64,000 nucleotides of DNA from Ziziphus jujuba (taxonomy: Eukaryota > Streptophyta > Magnoliopsida > Rosales > Rhamnaceae). The position numbers and the translations under genes are program-made. Each line of letters opens with the position of its first letter. Position 1 is the stretch's first letter. The notes beneath the pieces are model-generated. The model had not been told where the DNA came from. It searched no databases and was given only the letters and a program-made list of their open reading frames with translations. Of this stretch, positions 10,791-23,342 are shown piece by piece. The stretch lies in the NCBI RefSeq assembly GCF_031755915.1, contig NC_083381.1:8072501-8136500 (forward strand). The letters are read 5' to 3'.

Positions 10791-13218
10791 TTTTAGTTTA
10801 ATCATTTTAAAATTAATATTAATAAATTTTAAATTAATCTAAATTAATCAAGTACTGATAATACAAAAATAGACAATCTGTAAAACAAATTATTAAATTT
10901 TTATAATTCAAGATATTTAAATAATATTCATAAAAACTATAATTGACTTTACATTGAAATAATTATCATTACATAATAAAATGATTTAAATGTGTACAAA
11001 TATAGATAATAAAATCCATAGATAATAAAATCTATAAACAAGTTTAGTTAACTCTACGGGCAGTGGCGAACAGAAGTGTAGATGAACCGTGGAAGAAAAT
11101 GTTGCATTGAACTTGTCACTGCAATAATTTTAAGCACATATACTCCATTGCATTATTTTTGAAATCTAAAAAATATAATAACTGAAATTAAATGAAACCA
11201 ACCTAGTACAACAATTGGCGAAAAATAATAAAATAAACTAAAATAACTCCAACTATCTTACAGTGTCTAAACTAAATGAATATACATTATGAAAACTAAA
11301 ACCTTAAATTAAGAACTCCAACTATCTTATGAAAAACCAAGTTATGACACAAACAACTATAAAATGGTAAATATGAACAAACATCATTATAACATTTTCC
11401 AAATGATTCATTACAACTTCTTCGGGAACAATATTTTTACCTTCAAATATAGAAGAAGACTAGAAATCATCAGCCTTGTCCTTGCCATTCCCGCCTTACA
11501 ATGCACAACCACAACATTCTCAATATCTTCCTTCAATCACGAATAAGCACTATGACAAAATGCTATTATTAGCTGGGTTGGGGGACAATTATGGTCATCA
11601 AATGGGAAACTAGCCACCTGAAGAAAGAATTCATATCAGTAGGCATTCAGCATCGTGCTTTATCAGGATGTCATTTATAACATCGACACAAACATGAGAT
11701 CAAAGAGTTTCAATTAATTCATTAGAAATTTGGAAGTTGAAGAACACCAAACTACTACAGGAAATTACATTGACGATGGAGACCACATATTTTTGCAACG
11801 CTCTTTTGGATTTCTGGGCTATCTAATTTAATTATAAAAAAAAATTGCATTTCTTAAAATAAAACCTACTAGAATTGCTTTGCATATCACTGCAGATAGC
11901 CCTTGAGCTGTACCAGTTTAATGAATCTAATATTGGATGAGAAAACACATTTGCAAAAACACCCATGAATGCTCTATCTATGCAGCCCTAATGAAACTGC
12001 GGCTTTAAAGGTTGCACACTAATCATTATGGTAAAAAAATAGGATGCTATCAAGAATCAAATGGTGGCATTGACAAGAATTTATCAAGGAGGTGCAAACA
12101 TTGGATGGTGAATGCCATAACAAATTTCAAACATCAACAACTACAAGCACCTCAAAAGCCAACTGTTAATATGTTTTCAAGTTGAAGTTACACCATAATG
12201 TTTCCATTCATCCAATACACCTTAATACCAAATTCATAGTTTATCTGGACAGAATGTCACTGCAACAAAAGAATATTACCTGGTTCTGCCGGTTGAAGGT
12301 CTAAAACAGGTGCTAATGTTGCCAAAATCAATAACTTACAACAGGAAAGATTCTGTTATCTTCTATGATTATTGAAATTGCAAACAGCATTTTAAGTCAA
12401 AGACATCATAAACAAAGCTTCCATGCCTATCCTCAATAACCATCCACCTATTATTTACAGTGCTAATTTTTTTATTGACAATCATATGACGTGCACTTAA
12501 AATAGTTAGAGCTAAATAAATTTTTGGCTACCTAACCTGCATTATTTTGTATAAGATCTGATTTTCTAAGCACAACACATTTAACATTGTATACAATGCC
12601 CAACTCTGAAAATATATTTTTATAGTAATCTACACAGATTTGGATTTAGTTCAGCCTAAGAAAAACTCAAATGATAAATCACAACTCACCTTTCGTTCAA
12701 ATAATGATGCATCATACAGCCTTTTAGTACAAAGATTGTATACTTTGTACTTACTCTGCACATATCACAAGAAAATAACAATTACCAATATATGAAAATG
12801 GAAGCATTATTTTTACATTGATTCAAAGTACAAGATAAGAATTAAAACCATAGCATTTCATTTCTGCAATGAAATTCGTAACAAGGTAAGCCAAGTAAGG
12901 AACGATAAAAGCAATTCTAGTCCAATAAACCAACCCCAAATTCACATATCAGTACATTACTCTAACATAGTCTCCTACAGGCATCATTAAACATAAACCA
13001 AGTTATGATGCAAATTATGGTGGCACCTTGGAGATTGAGGCCCTGAAATCATAAACTATTCCAGTTTCTTCAAAAAAGAAGTCCTTGACATCAGTTTGAT
13101 GGGAAATATGCATTCAGCATGCATAATTAACATTGTGAAAACACTAAATTTTGATTAAATGTGCATCAGTTTTTGTGTAGTTAACGTTTACAACAAAAGG
13201 GAGTAGAAGTAAGAGTTT
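10791..13218. other. CACTA interior, no gene recognised
   Basis: AT-rich sequence with scattered short frames. A GT/AG-bounded segment on the minus strand around 12290-12350 could be another captured exon, but I cannot identify it. No transposase motif is seen. Confidence 0.5.
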
Positions 13219-13494
13219 AATAACAAACCTCATGGCCATAAAGGTTACTGACACATCCTGGATGTTGTTTCACATTGAAGCTGAATAGCCTATCAGCTTA
13301 ATAATCTTGGTTGATACGCAATTCATTTTTTGATTCATCAATCTTATTCTTGTGGTAATAACAAACCTCATGGCCATAAAGGTTACTGACACATCCTGGA
13401 TGTTGTTTCACATTGAAGCTGAATAGCCTATCAGCTTAATAATCTTGGTTGATACGCAATTCATTTTTTGATTCATCAATCTTATTCTTGTGGC
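13219..13494. repeat. Near-perfect 138-bp tandem duplication
   Basis: The block containing 'acaaacctcatggccataaa' through 'caatcttattcttgtgg' occurs twice in direct succession (second copy from about 13357, period 138). The two copies look identical by eye. On the minus strand each copy can be read as a mostly open peptide containing 'FSFNVKQHPGCVSNLYGH', suggesting a duplicated captured exon of an unknown gene. Confidence 0.85.
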
Positions 13495-13933
13495 TTGAAT
13501 TCTCCTCTGTAGTCCAGGATTTTCAACCCAGCCACCAGAGACAATTCTGTTTCTGCTTGTTGCATTTTGTTCTACAACCAGTTCGCATGTGTGGCTCTTG
13601 TTTAGACCTCTTCACAAAACTAGACTTCCTTCTCCTAGAATACTGCCATTGCTCTGAACCGGTTCCACACTATCAACCTTAGAAAGTCCATCAATGGGGC
13701 CTTTACCTTCAGAAGCCTTGGCATCTTGAAAAGCAAAACATTTAATCATAATTATATTTTGGCAAACCCAAATAATGCACAAAGGGCAAAACAAAAGAGA
13801 AATGTTAAAACGAGAAAGCAGAGGAACATATCTCTCCTCAAATGCATCAATAACATCAGAGCACTTACCAACTAACAAAAGGGATATCTGAAAATTTGCT
13901 GCCTTCCATGCCCATTTTCTTTGCACCAGTCAT
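13495..13933 (-). pseudogene. Captured exons of an unrecognised host gene
   Basis: On the minus strand a segment at 13869-13933 reads MTGAKKMGMEGSKFSDIPF and ends at a good donor, GTAAGT. About 140 bases further, after a pyrimidine-rich 'ttttgcttttcaag' acceptor, a second segment (to about 13612) reads 'DAKASEGKGPIDGLSK'. This exon-intron-exon pattern suggests genomic capture, not a processed copy. I do not recognise the protein. It lies between the two ends of the CACTA-like element, on the same strand as the QPT fragments. Confidence 0.4.
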
Positions 13934-14104
13934 TTCTGATTGTATTATTAACTAACTGAGATTCACTTAGGGGGAAAAAAAAAAGAATCTTCAACAATTT
14001 CTTTGACCAGCTAAGTCAGACTCATATATGGCCTATTTAAGGAAAATATGGAATTTTGGTGTGTCACATACCATGTACTGGAGGAGGGTATAAATTCAGT
14101 AAGA

Positions 14105-14212
14105 TCATGCTCGATTTGTGGCCTTCCAACTACGAAGAGCCAACTCTGTATCAATCTTAAGGGAGATGTCGAGAGCTTTCACAGAATGAGTCAAAGCACC
14201 AGTGCAGACCGA
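14105..14212 (-). pseudogene. QPT: C-terminal exon fragment of quinolinate phosphoribosyltransferase
   Basis: The minus strand reads '[19 protein letters not shown]' followed by a damaged 'SWKATNRA' and stop. Plant quinolinate phosphoribosyltransferase (nicotinate-nucleotide pyrophosphorylase, carboxylating) ends with the same stretch followed by a basic 'GRRTKRA'-type tail. The functional enzyme makes nicotinic acid mononucleotide from quinolinate and PRPP in plastid NAD synthesis. Here only the tail is present, with a small frameshift before the last residues, so it is a captured fragment and not a gene. The exon at 15060-15142 is from the same gene, in the correct order on the same strand. 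Confidence 0.85.
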
Positions 14213-15059
14213 AAAACAAGCTGCTTAGTATTGTAAACCAAACTCATAAATAAAGAACGCTATTGAGTATTCACCAAAATAATAATAATAATCATAAAAA
14301 ATAAAAAATAAAAGAATATAATGGAGTGTGTCTTGTTTTATTTTTTTGGGCTAGGAACTTGGCCCAAAGCCTAGGCTCATAAGAATCTGAGAAAGACCCA
14401 AATGTTCTTCATGGGATATCGAACTCTATCACGTTCCTTGTGATTGAAAGGAAATAATTTTTTCTGTTTAAAAAATGCAGCATGTTGGGAACCCAAGTAA
14501 ATTCGCCACAAATTGTATTTTCCAACAGATATTGCAAAACAAAGGGCTTGATGATTCAACAAGATTACCGCAATTCAAAGTAACATATTTTGCGCCTATC
14601 ACATTCTTTGTATATGCATGATAAACTATTGGTTTACAATTCGACAATGCATTTTATTCAGTTTACCTCCTCATCAACATTATGCATTGTTGATGTCATT
14701 TTAACTACACAGGTGAATGTTGCCAGAATTAGAAATGACAACTTTTGGTATTCTATTTAAGTTTCAAATACAACTTCTAATATGTTAGACTAAATAAAAC
14801 AATAAGCCCCAGATCTAAACTTCTCCCACATGGTGAGCCCCAGACCATCCCCTTCAAAGGTAAGGTATAAACCTTGGCTCCAATGGTTTATCTGAAATTC
14901 ATCCCACATGAACTCATACCACTTTTTAAATCTCCAATGATATCCACATCAAAAAAGCTTAGTCTTTTTTCATCTTTTCAGAGACAACTATTTCATTCAT
15001 CCTAACATTAACACTAATTAATGTATCATCGCCCCCAAAACTGAAGGAAACGGATATAC

Positions 15060-15142
15060 CTTAGTTAGAATTGCAATTCCACTCATCCGCTGCATAAAGT
15101 TTAAGGCTACCCTCTCAGCCACAACAACGCTATGTGCCTTTC
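15060..15142 (-). pseudogene. QPT: Internal exon of quinolinate phosphoribosyltransferase, splice sites kept
   Basis: The minus strand reads '[20 protein letters not shown]' and continues to 'ILTK', closely matching a conserved region of plant QPT. It is bounded by 'tatatgcag' (acceptor) and 'gtatat' (donor), so it was taken from genomic DNA with its introns. The central catalytic region that should lie between this exon and the C-terminal one (14105-14212), including the 'ETRKT' and 'KDNH' motifs of the family, was not found. The copy therefore cannot make the enzyme. Confidence 0.88.
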
Positions 15143-16420
15143 CTGCATATAAATTTGTAAAATTAATTACTTCCCAGAAACCTTTTAAGTTCAACAGAAA
15201 AGATAAGTTATACCTAACCAAAACTTCGCATTTTAAAAGCATAATAAGTCATTTTATGATCAATAATCAAAAACTTATTTAAACATTATCAGTTGTATAT
15301 TGTTATGGAGATGTGGACTCACCCTTCTCAAATGGATTGTAGCGTTTCGATTGGGGATTGGGCAAAATGTTTTAAAGAAGGGTAAAAGGACAAAAGGATG
15401 TGGCGGCAAATTTCCTACCTAAGTCAAAATGAATGTTTTTCCTTATTTTGTTTTTGTCAAAAGTCCCAAGTTCTTTACTCTTATTTAGCAAACAAATTTA
15501 TATTTTATATTAAAAATGAATTTAAATAATCTTTTTACATAATAATATCATTTAAAAAAAAAGGTGTTCTTTAAAAATGTTAGTCAAAGTCAAAACTAAC
15601 AGATACATGTTTATAATTATTGCATAATAATAAATTAATAATGAATTCAAAAAAAAAAAGTACATATTAATAAACACATTAATAATGTGATTAAATATAA
15701 AAATTTATTTGTAAAATATCGAATAAATTTGCATATATGCGCTTTTTTTTTAAAAAAAATTCATCTGCGTTTATGAAAAAATCTACGTACATATATTTAT
15801 GTGTATAGGTATATATATTATGATATAGTAAGGACATTATAAGGAACTTATAAAAAGAGAATTCTATGTGTCAATCCAATTCACAACTTATAACAAATCA
15901 ATTAAATTTTAGTTTTTAAAAAATGAAATCTAGATAGGCAAAAAGCTAATTCATGAATGTGTGTGGGAACAATATTAAATTATTACTTACTTTATGTGGT
16001 TGATTCAAATTTTTTTCTTATATGACAATTGACATGATATGTACTATTCCAAAAATTCTTTACAAGGTCTTTACCATGTCAAATTTTTTTTGCTTTTTGA
16101 TCATAGGGTATCCCCATACCTAATTGAACATGGGCCTAATTCATATTCGAGATTAGAGTATTAATAGGTTTTTCCTCTCCCAATAAGAGCTACTCTAACT
16201 TGAATCCCTATCATGTCAAGATTGACATACTAACACATAATTATATAAATAAGAACTCAACTGCAGTGAGGGAAATTGCCCACTACTTGGTGGGTAACAA
16301 CCATCTAAAGCCATTTGATTCATATAAGGATCTAGATTAGATGATTATAAATGATTTTTCCCTACCAAATAGTAGGCAACTTCCCCCATCATCATAGCAA
16401 ATTTGTATATATATATATAT
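15143..16420. other. CACTA interior right part, AT-rich, nothing recognised
   Basis: A possible upstream QPT exon could lie around 15300-15400 on the minus strand, but I see no convincing match. The rest is low-complexity AT-rich DNA up to a (TA)n run (16408-16420) where homology to the duplicated units starts. Confidence 0.5.
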
Positions 16421-16929
16421 AATATTATTAACTATAATGACATGTTAAATTCAATGATTTTTATTTATTTTTTTTTTGTGAATATGTTAAATTCAATGAT
16501 TGTATTCTATTGCATAGGACTTTATTAAGGTAAATTTTCAATAAATGAGACATCGCTATATATATTATATAGGTTTTTTTCCATATGTATGCGGTTGGAA
16601 AATTGAATTAGAATGTGCAAGAAATAATGAGTCTACCATCAGATTGTTCTCAAATAAACTATATATTTGTAATCTCTCTTGAAAAATATTATGTTTTATA
16701 ATATAAACCATTTTAAAATAGTTAATTTATAACATTACCACCTTAACAAAATGATTACGCGCTAAATCTGCATGGTGACATGGTAACTTAGTCTTTAATA
16801 TATTATTCTAGCTTGCATTAGAAAGTGGAAAATAGTTTCCCTTATATCGAAATTATATATAATAATATTTATATATCTGGCCGTATATAATAGCATTATA
16901 AAGTGGTAATTTATCTAACATCTTGTTTT

Positions 16930-17353
16930 GTTTGGTAATTAGTTAGACTATCAGTGACCAATTTACTTGGGTTTGCTTATTTCTCTATCTTTTAGAACCA
17001 AATTACGATTGGTCATTGTATATCAATATTAGAGACCAACATATTGGTTCCTAGTATCAATTTTTGGTGACCAAAGCATTTTGGTTGCTAAAACTCCTAG
17101 GTCATTTTCTCGCCCAAAAAAAGGCAGGAGTAGTTTCCCGCTCTCATGTTCAACAACCAAACGATTTTTGGTCATTGAAAATTGGAATTAGAGACCAAAG
17201 TAATGGTCGCTGAAAGTGGAACACTGTCATTTTCCTATATGAATTACCAAAAATTTCAATGACCAATTTTTGGTCATTGATGGTCTATTTTAATGACAAA
17301 AATATTTTGGTTGCTAAAAAGTTAGTCACTAAGTCCCTTTTTTTCTTGTAGTG
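16930..17353. repeat. CACTA right subterminal repeat array, unit 1
   Basis: Multiple short copies of 'ttggtcactga', 'ttttggttgctaaaa' and 'agagaccaa', mixed in orientation, end in 'tttttcttgtagtg'. The unit 2 copy (about 35390-35937) keeps roughly 120 bases, near 35565-35685, that are missing here. Confidence 0.75.
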
Positions 17354-17399
17354 CTATTAAAATGCTTCCTTGACCATATAAATGCCTCAAGACTATAAA

Positions 17400-18468
17400 C
17401 CTGTATATAAGCAAATACTTGGATAAACTTAAATAACCGTAAACCAATAATTTAAATTTCATAAGACTGTGGATCGATATTCAAAAAAAAAAAAAAACAA
17501 TGAATAAAATTATTTTAAATAAACATAAGCATCTAAACATTTTTGAATTTTATAAAATATCAATTAATAATAATTTGTTATATAACACACTAAATCCAAA
17601 TTTAATTGTAAATAAATATATGTATTATTTATTTTACCCCAAAATATAATTTAAAAAGTATATATCACTCACAGTACTAACATTTGCTCATCCCTTGCTC
17701 TACTACAGGGTTCTCCACGAGTTAGTCAGATGCCTAACATATACTATAAATTCTATTTAGATATCAAATACATGATCCATGGAGAGTAGAATGTGCTAAA
17801 TATTTAAAAATTTACTTTTACTACTTCAAGTTCTCAAAGATGGACTCTAAGGAAGTCCAGCCATACAATAACCATGAATGATCTATTGTCCAAAAATTTG
17901 AGGTTTTCTTATTTATGCTCGATTTCATGAAATTGAATATTTCAATAACCTTTATTAATCACTATGAACCTAAACACGATGAGAATTCTCTAGATAAACT
18001 TCCAACACAAACTATGTTTACAGTAATTGCTAAAATTAGCTCAAAAATAGTAACATTTTAAATGCTCATCTATGATTGGCAAACTATATACCAAATGAAA
18101 GTTTGCAAGATAAAGTTTGAGAATACTTAGCTCAAATTAATCAAACTCGATATCAGTGGCTGGAAAATGGTCTTGATTTTTCGACTAAATTTCAAATCAT
18201 CATATCTCTCAAATAGTTAAGACCTCAAGAAAATGGAAGCCATATTCAGAATCAAAGGGTAAAAAATAAGAGGAATAAAGATATGGGCCGGTCTAGGTCT
18301 ATTGGAAAACAGCTAAACCACCATGGCTTTGCTGGCCTAATCTTGGCTCTTCCAGTGGTAGTTAGTCATGAAATTTGACGGCTGAGGTGCCAGTGCCTGG
18401 GCTTTGAATATGGCTAGAGCGTGTTAGAGTTTGATGGTGGGAAAATGGTCAATTTTGGCCAAACCACC

Positions 18469-18518
<50 letters not shown>

Positions 18519-18980
18519 TATGCAGAGAGAAAAAGAAGAAAATAAAAAAGAAAAAGAAGTTGGCCACGTGTCACATGTAGATTGGTGACACATGGTACCC
18601 ATCAATGATTTTTTCAAACATCCGTTTACATGCTTTTTAATAAAAACTACCTAGTAAAGTAAATGCTAAAAAATAAATGCACCTTTACATAAGTCAAGGT
18701 CATGATTTATACAAATAAAAAGTCAAGCTTAGCCTTGCTCAAACAGTCCAAACCTCACTTTGATCTAACCATAACTTTTTGATCTAAACTCCTATTTAAG
18801 CTTACTACTCGTCTACAAACTCGTGATGATGAATAATTCGCAATAATACCCTGGTCAAAATGAAAGTCTAGCCATGCCAAAAAGTCAACTATGTTACCCA
18901 CTTGGTCAACTATGGTCAACTTCGATCAAACTTGGTCAAAAATCAAATTCAAAGTGTTTTCTCGCGTTAGGATGTTATCA
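17400..18980 (+). mobile_element. Old diverged LTR, 5'-truncated (unit 1)
   Basis: The right half follows the same order as the solo LTR end at 9490-9977: a 'cacgtgtcac' block, 'aaaaagtcaa', 'cataactttttgatctaaa', 'ctcgtctacaaactcgtg', a series of 'ggtcaac' repeats, and a terminus 'ggatgttatca' corresponding to 'gggtgttaca'. The left part is AT-rich and includes a counterpart of the 'cactcac' block. Highly diverged, and present in both units, so inserted before the duplication. The left boundary is approximate. A (GA)n tract lies at 18474-18511. Confidence 0.6.
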
Positions 18981-19620
18981 TTGCTCTGATTCTAGTGGAT
19001 CTAACCCACACTACCATCGCTTTTCGACTACCCATATGCTAGCAATGCCTTAGTGCCTTTCAATTGCCAATAAAGTCGTCCATGTGCTGGTGAAAGGCCA
19101 TGGAAACATGCAACATCCACATCATCCAATTGCCAAATTTCAATCATTTCAAGTCAAGGCCTCGGTTCCTTCTCCCTAATTTGGACCTTTTAAAGTTGAT
19201 GGGGACTTCTATTAAACTTCATTCAAGCTTGTTTAAGGCATATGAAACAGACAAGTTTTACAGCATTTTTTGATGGAAAATCCATCCATTGTCGGCCACT
19301 TTTGCTAAGTTAAGCTAAGCATTTCTAATCCTTGTATTTCAAGCTTTTATTTGGTATATTGCTTGTCCATTATTATTGAATATTTAAGATTTTGCTATTG
19401 TTGAAGTAAAGACTTCGTATAAATTTTAGTTTGGCTAATAATTCTGCTACAATTTTTTATTTATGCTCCTATTTGTTATTTTGCTTTCCCTATTGTTTTT
19501 AGAATTTATAGCCAATGCTGTTTTTAAATTCCTTATGAGTTTATGTAAAAACCAACTTAGCCTGTGAGCTTTGTGTATGAAGGGAACTAGGTAAGGAAGT
19601 TGACAAATGGTAGATAATGA
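18981..19620. other. Spacer between two old LTRs, nothing recognised
   Basis: No coding potential. It could be a relic of an internal retrotransposon region, since both flanking LTRs have the same orientation, but no primer site, gag or pol trace is visible. The same spacer occurs in unit 2 at about 37534-38174. Confidence 0.4.
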
Positions 19621-22092
19621 CTATTGTAGTAACACTCCAATAAAGCACCACATTATTCCTCAAACCTTACTATAAGATTTTTTTCATAAAGAGCAGCACT
19701 TCAATAATAAAATAACAGTAGTAACAAGCAGAAAAATAAATAAATATAGTAATCCAATGCAGTAGTAATAAGAGCCTACTAAGATTTTCATCCAGTACAG
19801 AATTAAGACAAATACTATGAATTATGAAATGAGTATTACAAGAAAAGAAAGGAAAACAAATGATCTCCTTGGAACACAGCAGCGGATAGAAAGCGTCAAA
19901 CTCACCGTCAGATGATCAACGCCTACTAAACCTGGACCTAGGGGAACATATTTAAAAACAAAAAAATAATGAGATACTAATCATCCTAGTAAGTGATACC
20001 CAACTACGGAAACAAAATATGATACTATAAAATAAGGTCAATTAATAATAAATAAATACATAAGCAAATAAATATATAATTAAGGAAATAGATAAATAAA
20101 TAAATAAGAAACTAAATTTTAAGAATTTTCTCTCAAAACCCTTACTAATTTTAAAGAACCCATAATTTTTTTATTCTCCAAAAATCAAGAAAATAATTAA
20201 AAATGTAATTCACTTAAAATTAAAATAACAATGAAAATTATTTGATAAACAAATATTAAATTTAGAAAAAATAAAATAAAATCATAAACAAAATTTATAT
20301 AAGGGAAAATTGAATATAAAAATAAATTAACATGAATATATAAAATTATGATTAAATAAGTTAATTAAATAATAAAAATAATATAATGGGATAAAATTGA
20401 ATCCAACAATTTAAATAATTTATAAAATAATATTTTATATAATTTGAAATAAACAATTAAAATGTAATAAAATACATTTTAAAATATTTTTTTGTTTAAA
20501 AGAAATGAGGAAAAACAACTTGATACAGTCATTATATACCAAATGGTACCAGGCCGTATTCGATGTCCCAAGTACCACTCTCACAGGGAGGTTAAAAAGA
20601 AAAATTGGCAAACAGTTACCTTGATATCCCAAGGCGTCGATGCCAACAACCAGCCATCTTGAGGCCAAAGGAGGTGACTGATACTCACTGTGCAAAATAC
20701 TTGCTAACCCTCTCGGCAATAGCCCCCACAATATGGCTATGCATATATGTGCGATAATTATAAATACAGTACAGAACACGAGTACTATATAGTGCATTTA
20801 AAACCATAAAATTAGCAATATCATAAATATCAAAATTTTCATAAAATACCACTGGTTTAGTACATTCTTTTAAGCCCATAAAATTCCACAATTTCTTTCA
20901 AACCATTATCGTAAATCCAACATTTTAAATAATTCAATTCTTACCACAATAAATTCAATTCCATAAATTATTTAAATACACAAATATATTTTTATACATA
21001 ACAAATTTAATACTATTATTTTCCTTAAATCCTTAAAAATTGATGTGTGAAAAATTATGTTAAATCAAATGAAATTTAGACATAAATACATATAAATATA
21101 TTTTATTATGCATACTAAATTTAGCAATAATTTCAACCAAGTATTTTCTTCAAATCCGTAAAATAAATTTATGCATCAATTATATATAAAATCACATAAA
21201 TTGCACAAAATAATTTAATAATAATTTTTATTCAATTTAAACCATATCATAAAATTTTTGAGAATTTAAACAACATAAATATGTGTATTACAATTCGAAA
21301 ATAGATTTAAGAAAATGGATCACTCACCTGAAATACGTGGTTCACTCGTCATCCTCAATAGAATCGGTCCCACGATTTACACGGGTGCCTAAGATATAAT
21401 CAAAACACAATTTCCATGAAAATAATATTTTAATCAGTTAAAATGTACATAGTTTACCAGTGGGAGCTAATACAAATATTATACAAAATAGGCAAATTAT
21501 ATATCAAACATAGCTTATGAAGTGAGGATCACAGATGGGGTTTTGCCTCTCAGAGACTAGATCGATGGTGGTCGGGATCTAACTGGGAAGCTTAGGTACT
21601 AACTATTCTCGGATCTCCTAATCTAGTGAGATTTGGATTAAATGGATCTCATATTTGAGTTCAAGGAGGTCAAAATAGATGGAAAAAGGATGATGGACAT
21701 GTCAGAAACTCATCAGAATCAAGGAATCCGATGAGTTGCTGCAGTTGCTAGATAACGTCACTGGTGCTAGTGCATTCGGCTACAATTGACCGTCAAAATT
21801 TGTGGGAAGATTGGCTGGAAGGTGGGCTACATGGCTATAATGGCGATAAGAATAGAGGGTGGTCGGATTGGGAGAAAACAACCGATGAAGCAAGCGACAC
21901 CACCATCGAAAATCTCACCTATCCTGGTGCATCGCCAGCCTGCCAATCGTGAAACTTGGCCAGCCGGCCAATGCAAAATTCTACCCATAGCAACAAGTTA
22001 ACCATGGGCCCCACTCAATCAAACTCGATTAATTTGGTTAAACTCAATTAGCGCACAAAACATTTTGGCATATTTCAAGATGGGGTGTTACA
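19621..22092 (+). mobile_element. Old diverged LTR, second copy (unit 1)
   Basis: It aligns in order with the 6581-9977 LTR: 'attattcctca' near 19655, a 'gatgatcaacgcctactaaa' block near 19912, 'gagatactaatcatcctagt', a 'tggtaccaggc' block near 20545, 'ggatcactcacctgaaatac' near 21318, and the terminus 'gatggggtgttaca' at 22079-22092. The first 100-150 bases are missing or unrecognisable. The reading frames inside it (for example 21764-22001) are LTR sequence, not genes. It is shared with unit 2, where a later element splits it. Confidence 0.7.
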
Positions 22093-22242
22093 TTTTCCTG
22101 TTTCACTAATCAGTATAATTGATAATAAGAACCTTATGGAAAGATTTGAATATTTACATTTGTTTTTCTTAGATGCATGAGATAGTAACAATATTCTCCA
22201 TATGTATACAATTGATTTCAGCATGCAAATTATTCGTAGCCA

Positions 22243-22430
22243 TCCTTTGCGCACTATGATGAGCAAGGATAGACAGGTATTTTGCAGTGATGATATTAGC
22301 CACCCTCCCCATAGCCAAAGGATAATAGTCTAGATTTATCCATCCTATAGTAGCTAAATTGAGCGAAGGTAGACAGGTATTTTGCGATGATAGTATTAGC
22401 CACCCTTCCCTTAGCTATAGAATGGTAGGT
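22243..22430. repeat. Imperfect 100-bp tandem repeat (unit 1)
   Basis: Two adjacent copies share 'agacaggtattttgc' followed by 'gatattagccaccctccc' or a close variant, offset by 100 bases (motif starts 22261 and 22361). The same pair lies in unit 2 at about 47870-48060. No function is apparent. Confidence 0.6.
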
Positions 22431-23342
22431 TATTTAACATCAGCACCTTTGGGACACTGAAAAGGCTACATGCAAGTTTCTCTTCTCCCCCTCCATCTTT
22501 TGTCAAGTAGTGTTTAGAATGCCAAACATCACTCATCAACACTGCATTGTATGGAGTATTAGGTGTTTTTATACTACAAGTATATGCTTTAAATAATTTA
22601 TTTATTTTTATTTTTATTTTAATTGATACCATTATTCTTAATATTATTAATATTGTTCAATCTTAATATTTCAGCATCTATTTATCATCATCATCATCAT
22701 TTATATGATTGCTTTACTTATTATCGTAAATGATTTTATGGAGTTAGGAGTTCATGTGTAACATGGTAAAGTAGTTGGAAAGTTCATACAATATCGATGA
22801 TAAAATCCTGATTAGCCTTTAGGCAGATGGTTCAGCCTTCGGCAGGTTTTTCAACCTTCAGGTAGGTTACTCAACCTACTTATCAAAGTAATGAAACTTT
22901 AGAGTGTTGTATACATATTCATATATGTAAAATGTATATTTAGATACATATGTCTGTATTTATATTAGTAGTGAATGGTGGTGATGTTTATGGGAATTTC
23001 AATTATGATGTTAACAATTTAATTAATGTATTATTTTTCTATATCTATTTTGTTTTATTTTATTTAATGTTATCTTAAAATTTATTATTTCTTAGAAGTA
23101 TATATTTAACAGTGTATACTTCCTCGAAATGCTTTGATCCTAGTATGGACTTGAGGGCATGTATGCTGTAATATTTGAAGTGTTGCAAATTGTAGAATTG
23201 TAGAAAGTAGAAAATGTGGTATGGCTATTAATATAAAATTGTATTTTCTTTCTAAGGTAAAATTTTGGGGAAAGGACACCTTTTAGGAGAGATTCTAACA
23301 GATTATCGGTAAAATATCCGGTGGAATTTCTCTACTTGAGGC
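22431..23342. other. AT-rich stretch without a gene
   Basis: Contains a (CAT)n microsatellite near 22687 and short 'ttcagcctt'/'tcaacctac' repeats near 22830-22880. It probably belongs to the retrotransposon remnant that follows. No coding region is supported. Confidence 0.5.

Larger units (their letters stand above)
10249..17353. mobile_element. Probable CACTA-type DNA transposon with captured gene fragments
   Basis: The left end starts 'cactattaaaaaaatg'. The right end, read on the minus strand, starts 'cactacaagaaaaaaaggga', the canonical plant CACTA terminus. Both ends carry many copies of a subterminal motif around 'ttggtcactaa' or 'tttggttgctaaaa' in both orientations (10270-10790 and 16930-17345), as in En/Spm-like elements. 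I see no transposase; the interior holds fragments of host genes, so this is probably a non-autonomous gene-capturing element. Flanking triplets are 'tta' and 'cta', not identical. It is possible that the two ends belong to different insertions. Confidence 0.6.

Noticed and set aside
18981..18996. 'ttgctctgattcta' beside an old LTR end, resembling an inverted methionine-tRNA primer site
   Set aside because: It has the wrong orientation for the adjacent LTR, and no internal retrotransposon sequence follows. Probably chance or a relic that cannot be assigned.
22687..22700. CAT-triplet run and similar runs, considered as an array
   Set aside because: Simple microsatellites; no CRISPR-like spacing and not expected in plant nuclear DNA.
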